Numbered from the stretch's first letter, positions 1-9,107 are shown. The stretch: 64,000 nt of DNA from Actinokineospora pegani (GCF_009745975.1 NZ_WHOL01000040.1:1-64000); one strand, 5' to 3'. Made by a program: numbers and translations. Notes: generated by a model from the sequence alone, not told the origin.

Positions 1-138
1 GTTGCCGAAACGACCGAGTACATCCAGTACGCGGCCGTTCCGGCGCCCCGCCCAGACACGCCGTGGACCCGCCGATACACGGCGAACGTTCTGAGCCGAG
101 CCACTAGGCCGTGTTTCGGAAGTCCGTGTTCGCGATAG
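1..138 (+). CDS. possible 3' end of a truncated CDS at the left edge
   Basis: Frame 1 is open from the window edge to a TAG at 136-138. Up to about base 103 the codons end mostly in G or C, as in real genes of this replicon, and encode a stretch containing ETTEYIQYAAVPAPRPDTPW. The last codons and the stop lie inside the inverted-repeat element at 104-273, so the reading frame was probably cut by that insertion. No family is recognised. It could also be chance open frame in GC-rich DNA. Confidence 0.25.
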   Translation, partial: VAETTEYIQYAAVPAPRPDTPWTRRYTANVLSRATRPCFGSPCSR

Positions 139-273
139 CCGCGCCGGAGCGGCCCCTGACGGCACGGGGTGAAGGCACCGGTACAACCCCGGTACCGGCA
201 CCTCCACCCCGCACCGCCAGAAACCACACCGATCACGACTCTCATCGAACGAGACTCCCGAAACGCGGCCTAG
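104..273. mobile_element. MITE-like element with 20-bp inverted ends and CTAG flanks
   Basis: The segment begins CTAGGCCGTGTTTCGGAAGT (104-123). The reverse complement of its other end (254-273) is CTAGGCCGCGTTTCGGGAGT, so 18 of 20 positions match. The CTAG on each side (104-107 and 270-273) fits a 4-bp target duplication of the kind made by IS5-family elements. The interior of about 130 bp has no transposase, so a non-autonomous relic is the simplest reading. The right-hand CTAG supplies the stop codon (TAG, read on the minus strand at 272-270) of the adjacent response regulator. Confidence 0.6.
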
Positions 274-944
274 CCGCCGGGGGAGACGACACCGTTCTCG
301 TAGGCGTAGACGACGGCGTGGGTGCGGTCGCGCAGGTCGAGCTTGGTCAAGATCCTGGACACGTGAGTCTTGACCGTGGTCTCCCCGAGGTGCAGCTCCT
401 TGGCGATCTCGGCGTTGCTCGCCCCGCTGGCCAGGGCGACGAGCACCTCGTACTCCCGGTTGGTCAGCTCCGCGGGCTTCGCCGGGTCCGGGGCCGCGGG
501 GCAGGGCGCGGGCTGGGGGGTGGAGAACCGGGCGATGACCCGGCGGGTGAGCTCGGGGGAGAGCAGGGCGTCGCCGCGGGCGACGATACGGACCGCGTCG
601 ACGAGGTCCTCGGGGGAGGCGTTCTTGAGCAGGAAGCCGCTCGCGCCCGCGCGCAGCGCCTCGAACAGGTAGTCGTCGGTGTCGAAGGTGGTGAGGATGA
701 CGACCTTGGTCGCGCAGTCCGGGTCGGCCAGGACGGTCCTGGTCGCGGCCAGGCCGTCGGTGCCGGGCATCTGCACGTCCATCAGCACCACGTCCGGGCG
801 CAGCTCGCCCACCAGCTCCACCGCCCGCGCCCCGTCGCCCGCCTCGCCGACGACCTCGATGCCCGGCTCGGTCCCGAGGATGACCCGGAAGCCCGCCCGT
901 ACCAGGTCCTGGTCGTCGACCAGCACCACCTTGATGTCGCTCAC
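270..944 (-). CDS. NarL/FixJ-family response regulator
   Basis: Predicted DNA-binding response regulator of 224 residues acting with the sensor kinase encoded just upstream. The N-terminal receiver domain shows the acidic DD pair near residues 10-11 and the phospho-acceptor Asp56 in DVVLMDVQMPGTDG. The C-terminal LuxR/GerE helix-turn-helix carries LTNREYEVLVALASG and SNAEIAKELHLGETTVKTH. The GTG start at 944 overlaps the kinase stop as GTGA, which indicates translational coupling. The stop codon sits in the CTAG boundary of the flanking inverted-repeat element. Targets cannot be read from the sequence. Confidence 0.93.
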   Translation of the reverse strand: MSDIKVVLVDDQDLVRAGFRVILGTEPGIEVVGEAGDGARAVELVGELRPDVVLMDVQMPGTDGLAATRTVLADPDCATKVVILTTFDTDDYLFEALRAGASGFLLKNASPEDLVDAVRIVARGDALLSPELTRRVIARFSTPQPAPCPAAPDPAKPAELTNREYEVLVALASGASNAEIAKELHLGETTVKTHVSRILTKLDLRDRTHAVVYAYENGVVSPGG

Positions 945-2224
945 GGCGCCGCCACCGCCTCCACCGGGAAGACCGCCCGCACCCGGTACCCGCGGTCGGA
1001 GCGCGGCCCCACCTCCAGCTCCCCGTCGTGCACGGCGACCCGCTCCCGCATACCGACCAGGCCGAAGCCGCCCGCCCCCGGTTTCGCGCCCGCCCCGTCG
1101 TCGGTCACCTCGACCTCCAGCGCGTCGCGCCGGAACCGCACCCGCACGTCGGCCGAGCGCGCGCCCGCGTGCTTGAGCACGTTCGTCAGCGCCTCCTGCA
1201 CGACCCGGTAGGCCGAGAGGGCGACGCTCTCGGGCACCGGGCGCGGGTCGCCGAAGGTGCCGAGGGTGATGTCGAGCCCGGCCGAGCGCGCCGAGGCGAC
1301 CAGGTCGTCGACCTGGCCCAGGCCCGGCGCCGAGACCGGCGCGGCCTGCTCGGGCTGGGCGTCGGTGTCCGAGCGCAGCACCCGCAGCAGACCGCGCAGC
1401 TCGCCGATCGCCTGCCGGGCGGTGTCCTCCACCGACCGCAGCGCGCCGCTGGCCACCGCCGGGTCCCGGTCGAGCACCCGCCGCGCCGCGCCCGCCTGCA
1501 CGCCCATGACCGACACGTGGTGGGCGACGACGTCGTGCAGGTCGCGGGCGATGCGGACCCGTTCCGCGGTCACCGCGCCCTCGATGTTGCGCTCCTGCGA
1601 GTGCCGCAGCTGCTCGGCCCGGTCGGCCAGCTCGGCCTCCCGGCGCGCCGACAGCCACGCCATGTTGCCGTAGTAGTAGGCCGAGCCGAAGAACAGCATG
1701 TTGAACCCGATCGAGTAGAGGATCGACGCCAGCACCGGGTCCAGCGGCCCCGCCGCGCCGGGGAACTCCGGCGCGGGCTCCACCAGCGCCCGCACCAGCG
1801 ACTGCCCCAGCCACACGAACATCGCCGCGATGACGCCCACCCGCGCCCACCGGGCCACCCGCCGGTCCTGGCCCCACGCCCCCACGTTGTGGATGGCCAG
1901 GAACAGCGAGATCGACGGCACCAGGTTGTCCCCGGTCTGCTGCCACTGCCCGGCGATGAACACCACCCCCACCACGACCAGCACCGGGACCGGGAACCGG
2001 GTGCGCACCACCAGTGGCAGCGCGATGGCGGTGTTCCACGCCAACTGCTCACCCAGGGGCGGGATGTCGTCGAACACCCGCCCCCCGGCGCTGCTGACCA
2101 GGATGGTCGTCAGAGCGGCCCCCAGGACCACCGCCAGCCCGAGCTGCACGTCCCGCCGCCGCTGCTCAGGCCCGGACGCGGGCCTGCGCCACACGGCGCG
2201 CTCCTCGTCGGACCATTCACCCAT
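941..2224 (-). CDS. sensor histidine kinase (HisKA_3/HPK7 type)
   Basis: Membrane histidine kinase of 427 residues, partner of the overlapping response regulator. Several hydrophobic segments fill residues about 27-45, 64-92, 100-140 and 165-190. They are followed by the dimerisation/phospho-acceptor helix with RIARDLHDVVAHHVSVM (His230) and a C-terminal GHKL ATPase domain with NVLKHAG and DDGAGAKPGAGGFGLVGMRE. ATG 2224 was chosen because the segment upstream of it in frame is not domain-like and because TACGGT lies 7 bases before it, consistent with leaderless expression. Stimulus unknown. The large multi-spanning N-terminus suggests sensing at or in the membrane. Confidence 0.92.
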   Translation of the reverse strand: MGEWSDEERAVWRRPASGPEQRRRDVQLGLAVVLGAALTTILVSSAGGRVFDDIPPLGEQLAWNTAIALPLVVRTRFPVPVLVVVGVVFIAGQWQQTGDNLVPSISLFLAIHNVGAWGQDRRVARWARVGVIAAMFVWLGQSLVRALVEPAPEFPGAAGPLDPVLASILYSIGFNMLFFGSAYYYGNMAWLSARREAELADRAEQLRHSQERNIEGAVTAERVRIARDLHDVVAHHVSVMGVQAGAARRVLDRDPAVASGALRSVEDTARQAIGELRGLLRVLRSDTDAQPEQAAPVSAPGLGQVDDLVASARSAGLDITLGTFGDPRPVPESVALSAYRVVQEALTNVLKHAGARSADVRVRFRRDALEVEVTDDGAGAKPGAGGFGLVGMRERVAVHDGELEVGPRSDRGYRVRAVFPVEAVAAP

Positions 2225-2231
2225 GCGAGTG

Positions 2232-2237
2232 ACCGTA
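2232..2237 (-). promoter_or_regulatory. candidate -10 for a leaderless histidine-kinase transcript
   Basis: On the minus strand TACGGT fits the actinobacterial TANNNT -10 pattern and ends 7 bases before the ATG at 2224, which would place transcription start at or next to the start codon. No clear -35 is seen. Confidence 0.35.
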
Positions 2238-2285
2238 CCGGGTAATTCGATTGCCCACGCCCGCGACCTGCGGTGACATCGACGC

Positions 2286-3167
2286 ATGGACGGACGCGCG
2301 GGCATCGACGCGAACCTGGTGCGGCGGCTGCTCGCCGCCCAGTTCCCCCACTGGGCGGACCTGGACGTGCGGCCGGTGCCGGTCGACGGGTGGGACAACC
2401 GCACCTACCGCCTCGGTGACGACATGTCGGTGCGGCTGCCGACGGCGCAGGGGTACGTGCGGTCGGTGGGCAAGGAGAGCCACTGGCTCCCGAGACTGGC
2501 CCCACGGCTCCCCGTGCCCATCCCGGAGGTCCTGGGCGACGGCGTGCCGGGCGAGGGGTACCCGTTCCCGTGGTCGGTGCGCGGGTGGATCGAGGGCGAG
2601 CGCGCCGACCGGGCGGAGATCCCGGACCGCGCCGCGTTCGCCGTGCGGGTGGCGGCTTTCCTGCGGCGACTGGGCCAGTGCGACGCCGAGGGCGGGCCGT
2701 TGGCGGGCGAGCACTGCTGGTACCGGGGCGCTTCCCTGACCCACTACGACGATGAGACCCGCCAGTCCCTCCACGCCGTCCGGGATCTGATCGACGCGGA
2801 CAAGGCCCTGCACGCCTGGGAGACCGCTTTAGCCGCGCGGTGGACCGGTTCCCCGGTCTGGTTCCACGGCGACATAGCCCCCGGCAACCTCTTGGTCGTC
2901 GACGGCCGCTTGGCAGCCGTGATTGATTTCGGCACGTCCGGGGTCGGTGATCCGGCCTGCGACCTGGTGCTCGCGTGGACGTGGCTGGACGGGGGCGCGC
3001 GGGAGGCCTTCCGCGAGGCCGTTGATCGTGACGAGGCGATGTGGGCGCGGGCGCGTGGGTGGGCGTTGTGGAAGTCGACCCTGGTGATGGCGGGGAACCT
3101 GGGGGACGCGGCGCAGGTCGCCGCTGAGCGGCGGATCGTCGACGCCGTGCTCGCCGAGGTCGAGTAG
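2286..3167 (+). CDS. aminoglycoside phosphotransferase-family kinase
   Basis: A 293-residue APH/choline-kinase fold protein. The catalytic loop HGDIAPGN (residues 194-201, Asp196 as the base) and the metal-binding IDFG (213-216) are intact, so it should be an active small-molecule kinase. The N-terminal lobe contains VPVDGWDNRTYRLGDD, typical of the family. It is divergent from the two-component operon, with about 60 bases between starts, and convergent with the next gene. Substrate cannot be assigned; most chromosomal members are not antibiotic-resistance enzymes. Confidence 0.85.
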   Translation: MDGRAGIDANLVRRLLAAQFPHWADLDVRPVPVDGWDNRTYRLGDDMSVRLPTAQGYVRSVGKESHWLPRLAPRLPVPIPEVLGDGVPGEGYPFPWSVRGWIEGERADRAEIPDRAAFAVRVAAFLRRLGQCDAEGGPLAGEHCWYRGASLTHYDDETRQSLHAVRDLIDADKALHAWETALAARWTGSPVWFHGDIAPGNLLVVDGRLAAVIDFGTSGVGDPACDLVLAWTWLDGGAREAFREAVDRDEAMWARARGWALWKSTLVMAGNLGDAAQVAAERRIVDAVLAEVE

Positions 3168-3184
3168 GCGGCGTCCTGTTGCTC

Positions 3185-5155
3185 TTACCTGACCACCAGG
3201 ACGGCGATGCCCAAGATCGTCAGGAGCAGCAGGGCCACGATGACGATGATCATGAAGAGGATGGTCCTGCGGTAGGTCAGCGGCTTCATGCCCGCTTGCT
3301 TGACCGGGGGCACCGGGGCGGGTTGGGCGGGCGGGGGTGCGGCCGGGGTGTCCACTGTGGCTGGACCGGGTGGGGGCGGGGGTGGGGGAGGCGCGGGGGC
3401 GGGTTGGGGGGTTCTGGCTTGCTGTTCCAAGTAAGCGATGGTGGCGCGCAGGTGGTTCTCCTGCTCGTGCCACCGCTGCCGCTCGGCCGCAAGTTGGTGG
3501 GTGAGGTCGGGGGTGGGTGCGTGGTGGGGCGTGCCTTCGGCCAGGAGTCTCGCGGTGAACTCGGCGAAAGCGGCGGCGGGCTCGGGGGACCTCGTGCTGA
3601 TGGCCAGGACCTCGCGTGCCAGCTCGACCGAGGGGCGTGCGGAGCCGGGGAAGGCCAGGGCCGCCAGGGCGGCCATGACGTCGCAGAGGGCGGGGTCGTC
3701 GGTGGCGTGCAGGGCGGTGAGCAGCCAGGTGGAGGGGGCGCCGTAGAAGCCCAGGCTGGTCGCGGTGTGGCGGTCGATCACGGCTCGGAACAGGGTGCGC
3801 CGGTCATCGTCGTCGCTGAGCCTGGCCAGCCAGCCCGGCACCACCCTGGCCTCCAGCGGGGGCACCTCGCCGACCAGGGCGAGCAGCGCCGAGGGGGCCG
3901 AGGCGAGGTAGCGCTCGCCGAGGGGGCCGATGTCGCCCTCGCGGACGACCTCGGCCGCCGCGGTCTCCAGGGCGACCGGGAACAGGTCGGCCAGGTCGGG
4001 GTCGGCGGGGTCCAGGCCCAGCGCGCGCAGCCACGCCCCGAGCCGCGCCGGGTCGGTGCCGGTCGCCACCAGGTCGCGGGCCAGGTTGACCAGGTCGGCT
4101 CGGCCGGGGCAGCGCCTGCGGGTCAGGGCGACCGAGGTGTCGAACCAGTCCGGGCGGTCCTCGCGGGCGGCGGGCAGGCGCAGCGGGACCACGGCCGGGG
4201 TCGCGATGTGCTCGGTGAGCAGGATCAGGTGGACCGCGTCGGCGAACACGCCGTCCTGGCCCGCGGGGCGGGCGCACAGCCAGTCGATCGCCTCGGCCGG
4301 CCTGCCGCGCACCCACGCGGTCAGCGGCGGCAGGTTCTCCGCCAGCAGCACCCGCTCGTCGCCGCGGTCCAGCGCCGGGCGGATCTCGTCGAGCTGCAGG
4401 TGGACCAGTTCGTTGTCGACGATCGCGTGCACCAGCGCCAGCGCCGACGGCGAGCCCCGGTACTGGCCGACGGCGGCGGGCTCGTCGACCCGGGACGCCA
4501 GCCACCGCACCGCCGCGCCGGTGTCCTCGTCCCACCCGGTCCGGGCCGCGGTCGGCCGCGCGCGGTCGGCCAGCCACCGCTCGACCCACGCCGCCGCCGC
4601 CGAGTCGCGCAGCCGCGCGGGCCAGGACCCGGTGACGACCCGGCTGGGCCCCGGCGCGTCGACCAGCAGCGTGGTCCACACCCGGTCGCGCACGACCGCG
4701 TCCGGCAGCACCCGCAGCACCGCGCCGATGGCGGCCACCACCCCGTCCGGCTCGCCGGGGACCCGCACGGCCGCGTCGTCGTCGACCAGACCGGCCAGCA
4801 CGCGCTCGACCGCCGTCCGCGCGACCGGCAGCGGCGGGTGGTCCCACCCCGCGACCGACAGCCCCGTGTCCGGCAGCAGACCCCCGCCCGCCGCGACCTC
4901 CGCCGCGCACCGCTCCCACACCTGCCACGCCCGCGCGGACGCCGCCGGGACGAACAGGGCCTGGCACACCTCCGCCTGCACCGTGAAGCACCAGTGCTGC
5001 CCCTCACCGGGCACGTCGACCGCGCGCAGGCCCAGCACCGACTGCCCGTCCAGGTCGGGTGGCAGCGGCCCCACGAGCTCCTGGGCGATCGACCGGAGCG
5101 AGGCGGGGCCCTCCTGCGCGGGCCCGCCCCAGCGCACCAGGCGTGCGGCGGTCAT
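3185..5155 (-). CDS. tail-anchored protein of unknown function
   Basis: No family is recognised. The 656-residue product has a long soluble region rich in Ala, Leu, Asp and Arg. It then has a helical segment around AAERQRWHEQENHLRATIAY that looks like a short coiled coil, a proline-rich linker (PAPPPPPPPPGP), and a single C-terminal hydrophobic helix (TILFMIIVIVALLLLTILG) ending four residues before the stop. This implies a cytoplasmic protein held at the membrane by its tail. ATG 5155 is preferred because the in-frame extension upstream is basic and low-complexity. It converges on the APH-like gene with an 17-base gap. Confidence 0.75.
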   Translation of the reverse strand: MTAARLVRWGGPAQEGPASLRSIAQELVGPLPPDLDGQSVLGLRAVDVPGEGQHWCFTVQAEVCQALFVPAASARAWQVWERCAAEVAAGGGLLPDTGLSVAGWDHPPLPVARTAVERVLAGLVDDDAAVRVPGEPDGVVAAIGAVLRVLPDAVVRDRVWTTLLVDAPGPSRVVTGSWPARLRDSAAAAWVERWLADRARPTAARTGWDEDTGAAVRWLASRVDEPAAVGQYRGSPSALALVHAIVDNELVHLQLDEIRPALDRGDERVLLAENLPPLTAWVRGRPAEAIDWLCARPAGQDGVFADAVHLILLTEHIATPAVVPLRLPAAREDRPDWFDTSVALTRRRCPGRADLVNLARDLVATGTDPARLGAWLRALGLDPADPDLADLFPVALETAAAEVVREGDIGPLGERYLASAPSALLALVGEVPPLEARVVPGWLARLSDDDDRRTLFRAVIDRHTATSLGFYGAPSTWLLTALHATDDPALCDVMAALAALAFPGSARPSVELAREVLAISTRSPEPAAAFAEFTARLLAEGTPHHAPTPDLTHQLAAERQRWHEQENHLRATIAYLEQQARTPQPAPAPPPPPPPPGPATVDTPAAPPPAQPAPVPPVKQAGMKPLTYRRTILFMIIVIVALLLLTILGIAVLVVR

Positions 5156-5418
5156 CGCACCGGTCCGGGGCGGACGACGAGCGACACGGCACCACCTGCG
5201 GGGACGAGGCCCGTGACCTCGAGCCTGGCTTGAGTTCACCCGGTCGGGGCCGAATTCGCCGCCGACCGATCACTGATTGAGTCGTGCTGGCGGAATGAGG
5301 TGTTACCGCTTCGGCTCCGATGTCCTTTTCGCGTTTACCAGGATTCTTCGCGGGCACGCGAAACGTGCTTTGTACGCTTTCGCGGACGCCGCCCGCCCGC
5401 GGGGGTCGCGGGGGCAGT

Positions 5419-6750
5419 ATGGCCGTCATGAGCGTGCAGACGGCTGACGAGGTCCGGGCCCAGGGCAGGGCGCTGCGCGAGCGGGTCGGGCTCGCCGAGC
5501 AGGGTGAGCTCACCCTGGCCGACGACCGGCTGACGGTCGTGGAGTTCATCGAGGCCAGCAACGCGGGCAGGCGCGAGGACCTGGTGCCGCTGCGGATCGG
5601 GCGGATGGCCGCCTCCCCGTTCGCCTTCTTCCGCGGCGCGGCCTGGCGGATGGCCGCCGACCTCGACGCGGGCCCGCGCACCGGCGTGCACGCCCAGATC
5701 TGCGGCGACGCGCACGCGGCCAACATGGGGCTGTTCGGCACGCCGGAGGGCAAGGTCGTCATGGACATCAACGACTTCGACGAGACCACCCAGGGCCCGT
5801 GGGAGTGGGACCTCAAGCGGCTGGCGACCAGCCTGGTGCTGGCGGGCCGCGTGGGCGGGGTGCCGGAGGCGCGCTGCCGGGAGGCCGCCGAGGACGTCGC
5901 CCAGTCCTACCGCAAGACGCTCAAGCGGCTGGCCAAGCTGCCGTTCATGGAGTCCTGGAGCGCGCTGGGCGACGAGTCGGCGGTCGAGGCGGCCGACGCG
6001 CACGCCCTGCTCGACGACTTCGCCGAGGCCGCGGCGAAGGCCGCCGCCAACACCAGCTCCCGCCTCGCCGCCCGGTGGACCAGCCGCAGCGACGACGAGT
6101 GGCGCTTCGTGCCCAGCCCGCCGCTGCTGTCCGAGGTGGACGAGCGGACCCGGGAGTCGGTGCGCGCGGCGCTGCCCTCCTATGTGGACACGCTGCGCGA
6201 GTCCCGGCGCAACCTGATCGACCGGTTCGAGGTGCGCGACGTGGCCTTCCGCGTCGTGGGCACCGGCAGCGTCGGATTCCGCAACTACCTCGTCCTGTTG
6301 CACGGCAACGACGAGGACGCGCTGGTGCTGCAGGTGAAGCAGGCCGTGCCGTCCTCGGTGTCGCGGGTGCTCGGGCAGCCCGCCGCCCAGCACGAGGGCA
6401 AGCGCATCGTCAACGGCGCCCGGCTGGTCCAGGCCGAGACCGACATCCTGCTGGGCTGGACGACGGTGGGACGGCGGCACTGCATCGTCCGCCAGTTCCG
6501 CAACCGCAAGGGCGAGATCGACCCGACCACCCTCGGCGGCGGCCACCTCGACGACTACGGCAGGCTCGCGGGCGCCCTGCTCGCCCGCGCGCACACCCGC
6601 TCGGTCGACCCCCGGCTGCTCGCGGGCTACTGCGGCAAGGACCTGGAGAAGGCCATCGGCGCCCACGCCGTGGCCTACGCCGACCGCACCGAGGCCGACC
6701 ACGCCGACCTCGAGGCGGCCATCCGCGCGGGCCACCTGCCCGCGCAGTGA
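5419..6750 (+). CDS. DUF2252 family protein
   Basis: A 443-residue DUF2252 protein. Diagnostic stretches are SPFAFFRGAAWRMAADL, ICGDAHAANMGLFG, VMDINDFDETTQGPWEWDLK and FRVVGTGSVGFRNYLVLL. The GDAHAANMG and DINDFDE motifs resemble the catalytic and metal loops of protein-kinase-like phosphotransferases, and the family is thought to be kinase-related, but its substrate is unknown. ATG 5419 follows a G-rich stretch at 5410-5416; ATG 5428 is an alternative. It stands alone between divergent and downstream transcription units. Confidence 0.85.
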   Translation: MAVMSVQTADEVRAQGRALRERVGLAEQGELTLADDRLTVVEFIEASNAGRREDLVPLRIGRMAASPFAFFRGAAWRMAADLDAGPRTGVHAQICGDAHAANMGLFGTPEGKVVMDINDFDETTQGPWEWDLKRLATSLVLAGRVGGVPEARCREAAEDVAQSYRKTLKRLAKLPFMESWSALGDESAVEAADAHALLDDFAEAAAKAAANTSSRLAARWTSRSDDEWRFVPSPPLLSEVDERTRESVRAALPSYVDTLRESRRNLIDRFEVRDVAFRVVGTGSVGFRNYLVLLHGNDEDALVLQVKQAVPSSVSRVLGQPAAQHEGKRIVNGARLVQAETDILLGWTTVGRRHCIVRQFRNRKGEIDPTTLGGGHLDDYGRLAGALLARAHTRSVDPRLLAGYCGKDLEKAIGAHAVAYADRTEADHADLEAAIRAGHLPAQ

Positions 6751-6844
6751 TCGAGACCACGCCCGCGCCGGGAAATAGTTCAACGCTCAACATGGTTGTC
6801 TGGTCTCTGGAAGCGCCACCCCCGCGGCAGGAAGTGACACCCCG

Positions 6845-7456
6845 ATGAGCACCGAGCAGGACACCCGCACCCTCACCCTGGCGGAAGAGGCCCAGGACCT
6901 GCTGTTCCGCCAGGCCCGCACCGCCAACTCGTTCTCCACCGACCCGGTGACCGAGGAGCAGGTCCAGGCCATCTACGACCTGGTCAAGTGGGCGCCCACC
7001 TCGATGAACACCCAGCCCCTGCGCGTCCTGCTCGTGCGCTCCGCGCAAGCCCGCGCCACGCTCACCCAGCTCATGTCCGAGGGCAACCGCGCCAAGACCG
7101 GCTCCGCCCCCCTCGTCGCCGTCCTGGCCGCCGACACCGACTTCCACGAGAACCTCCCCACCCAGTTCCCCCACTACCCCGGCGCCAAGGACAACTTCAC
7201 CGACGAGCCGGCCCGCGCCGAGTTCGCCAGGTTCAACGCCCTCCTCCAGGTCGGCTACTTCATCCTCGGCGTCCGCGCCGCGGGCCTCGCCGCGGGCCCC
7301 ATGACCGGCTTCGACGCCCAGGGCGTCGACCGCGCCTTCTTCCCCGACGGCCGCCGCAAGTCCCTGGTGGTGGTCAACATCGGCAACCCGGGCGAGAGCC
7401 CCTGGTTCGACCGCAACCCCCGCCTCGACTACACCGAGGTCGTCGAGTCCGTCTGA
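6845..7456 (+). CDS. nitroreductase-family protein, RutE/HadB-like
   Basis: A 203-residue FMN-dependent oxidoreductase of the RutE (malonic semialdehyde reductase) subgroup. The family pattern is seen in FRQARTANSFSTDPVT, YDLVKWAPTSMNTQPLR and NALLQVGYFILGVRAAGL, and in GPMTGFD with FFPDGRRKSLVVVNIGNP near the end. No rut operon surrounds it, so a general NAD(P)H-dependent reductase role is as likely as uracil breakdown. A strong hairpin follows directly after the stop. Confidence 0.85.
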   Translation: MSTEQDTRTLTLAEEAQDLLFRQARTANSFSTDPVTEEQVQAIYDLVKWAPTSMNTQPLRVLLVRSAQARATLTQLMSEGNRAKTGSAPLVAVLAADTDFHENLPTQFPHYPGAKDNFTDEPARAEFARFNALLQVGYFILGVRAAGLAAGPMTGFDAQGVDRAFFPDGRRKSLVVVNIGNPGESPWFDRNPRLDYTEVVESV

Positions 7457-7464
7457 CTTCCCGG

Positions 7465-7509
7465 ACGCACAAGGGCCCACCCGGCGCCGCCGGGTGGGCC
7501 CTTGTGCGT
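7465..7509. terminator. bidirectional rho-independent-type terminator
   Basis: A perfect 21-bp stem (7465-7485 pairing with 7489-7509) with a 3-base loop lies between two convergent genes. No long T run follows, as is usual in high-GC actinomycetes, so it is expected to stop transcription from both sides. Confidence 0.85.
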
Positions 7510-7551
7510 GTGTCCTGGACGCCCGATCCAGGCCGCGCCTCAGCGCGAGGG

Positions 7552-8964
7552 CTAGTAGGTGCCCTGCGTCTGCACGTTCAGCTCCTCGCTCCGGTGCGAC
7601 TTCGCCGGATCGGTGGCCGGGTCGTCCACCCTCAGCACGTCGAACCCCTTGCCCAGGTCCGACGCGTAGATGTGCCCGTTGTAGTAATAGGCCGACCACA
7701 CCCCGCCGCTCTCCGCGTCGTTCGCGGCGGGGCCGCGCTCGAAGAAGCCGATCTCCCTCGGGGCGGTCGAGTCGGTGAAGTCGATGATCTGGACGCCGCC
7801 CATGTACCAGGCCTGGACCATGATGTCGCGGCCGGGGACGGGCAGCAGCGAGCCGTTGTGGGCGACGCAGTTCTCCTCGTCGGTCTGGTGGCGGTCGATC
7901 TTGTAGAAGCTGCGGAACTCCAGCCTGCGCTGGTCGGCCCTGCCGGTGATGTCGTAGATGCCGTTCGCGCCGCGGGTCGGGCCGATGTCCGGGTTGCAGG
8001 TGGCCGCCCCGCCGCCGCCGAGCTCGTCGGTGAACACGACCTTGGTGCCCGCGTTGTTGAAGGTGGCCGAGTGCCAGAAGGCGAAGTGGGCGTCGTCCTG
8101 GACGCGGTGGATGACGCGGGGCTTCTCCCGGTCGGAGATGTCCATGAGCACGCCGTCGCCCATGCAGGCACCCGCGGCCAGGTTCTTCGACGGGTACACC
8201 GTGATGTCGTGGCAGCCCGAGGTGGGCGAGACCATCCCGTTCCGGATGCTGCCGGGGACGCCGGGGTTGCCGCCGTCGGGGAACAGGTTCGGGGTGGCGA
8301 CCAGCGCGGCGGCGCCCGGGTTCGCCACCGGCACCTTGATGATGGAGATGATGTCGTGCGGCGGCTTGCAGTTGCCGAGGCTCTCCGCCGGGCCGTAGGA
8401 CGACACGTACAGGTAGACGTCCCCGCCCCTCCTGGCCGGCACCAGCGTGTGCGTGTGCGACCCGCAGGCGGTCTCGATCGCCTTGATGTAGCGCGGGTTG
8501 CGCTTGTCGCTGATGTCGAAGATCTTCATGCCCTCCCAGTAGGCCTTGGTGCCGTCGTTCTGGGCGGTGGAGGAGCACGAGGCGTCGCTGCGCCGGGAGT
8601 CGGTCGAGAGGAACAGCAGGTCCCCGCTGACCGAGACGTCGTTCTGCGAGCCGGGGCACAGCACCTGGCTGGTGATCGCGGGCCGCGCCGGCTCGCTGAT
8701 GTCGTAGATGGTGAAGCCGAGGTAGTTGCCCGCGATGGCGTAGTCGCCGGTGAAGGCCAGGTCGGTCCCCGTGGAACCGGCCCCCGCGAGCGGCGCGGTG
8801 GCCGGGATGTTCGCCAGGTGCGTGACGTTCGCGCTGGTCACGACCTCATCGGGGGCGGGGAACGGGCCCTGGGCGCCCGCGGGGGACACCCCGGCGAGCG
8901 AGGACAGGGCGAGCGTCGCGGCTCCCACGGCCGCGGCGACCCCCAAACGTGGGGTGGATGGCAC
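7552..8964 (-). CDS. secreted LVIVD-repeat protein
   Basis: A 470-residue exported protein. The GTG start is followed by a Sec signal peptide (hydrophobic LGVAAAVGAATLALSSLAGV, Ala-x-Ala near residue 31). The mature part has repeated blade-like motifs: GFTIYDISEPARPAIT, GMKIFDISDKRNPRYI, GVLMDISDREKPRVIH and GVQIIDFTDSTAPREI. These are LVIVD repeats expected to form a beta-propeller. Cysteines in several blades could form disulphides outside the cell. Function of such proteins is not established. It is divergently transcribed from the DUF305 lipoprotein gene. Confidence 0.88.
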   Translation of the reverse strand: MPSTPRLGVAAAVGAATLALSSLAGVSPAGAQGPFPAPDEVVTSANVTHLANIPATAPLAGAGSTGTDLAFTGDYAIAGNYLGFTIYDISEPARPAITSQVLCPGSQNDVSVSGDLLFLSTDSRRSDASCSSTAQNDGTKAYWEGMKIFDISDKRNPRYIKAIETACGSHTHTLVPARRGGDVYLYVSSYGPAESLGNCKPPHDIISIIKVPVANPGAAALVATPNLFPDGGNPGVPGSIRNGMVSPTSGCHDITVYPSKNLAAGACMGDGVLMDISDREKPRVIHRVQDDAHFAFWHSATFNNAGTKVVFTDELGGGGAATCNPDIGPTRGANGIYDITGRADQRRLEFRSFYKIDRHQTDEENCVAHNGSLLPVPGRDIMVQAWYMGGVQIIDFTDSTAPREIGFFERGPAANDAESGGVWSAYYYNGHIYASDLGKGFDVLRVDDPATDPAKSHRSEELNVQTQGTY

Positions 8965-9077
8965 GGATCAAGCCCCTCTCACGTGCGCGTCGGGCGTTGC
9001 CGGAACCCGCAGTATGACCGGCGGTTTTGCGTCGGGCCAGCGCCACGCGTGTGCTGTTTTCACCAGTCATCCACATC

Positions 9078-9107
9078 TTGTTGCCAACAACCGGGAACGG
9101 GTAGCGT
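9078..9107 (+). promoter_or_regulatory. candidate promoter of the DUF305 gene
   Basis: TTGTTG (9078-9083) and TAGCGT (9102-9107) are separated by 18 bases and lie about 54 bases ahead of the GTG at 9161. The spacing and the TANNNT form fit a housekeeping promoter; this is inference from pattern only. Confidence 0.4.

Noticed and set aside
111-1211. Long open frame on the plus strand over the response regulator
   Set aside because: It is antisense to a gene with clear receiver and HTH motifs; the sequence is low-complexity and typical of high-GC shadows.
6410-8659. 749-codon minus-strand frame across the DUF2252, nitroreductase and LVIVD genes
   Set aside because: It crosses three genes with strong family motifs and a perfect terminator; its product is Arg/Gly/His-rich with no domain.
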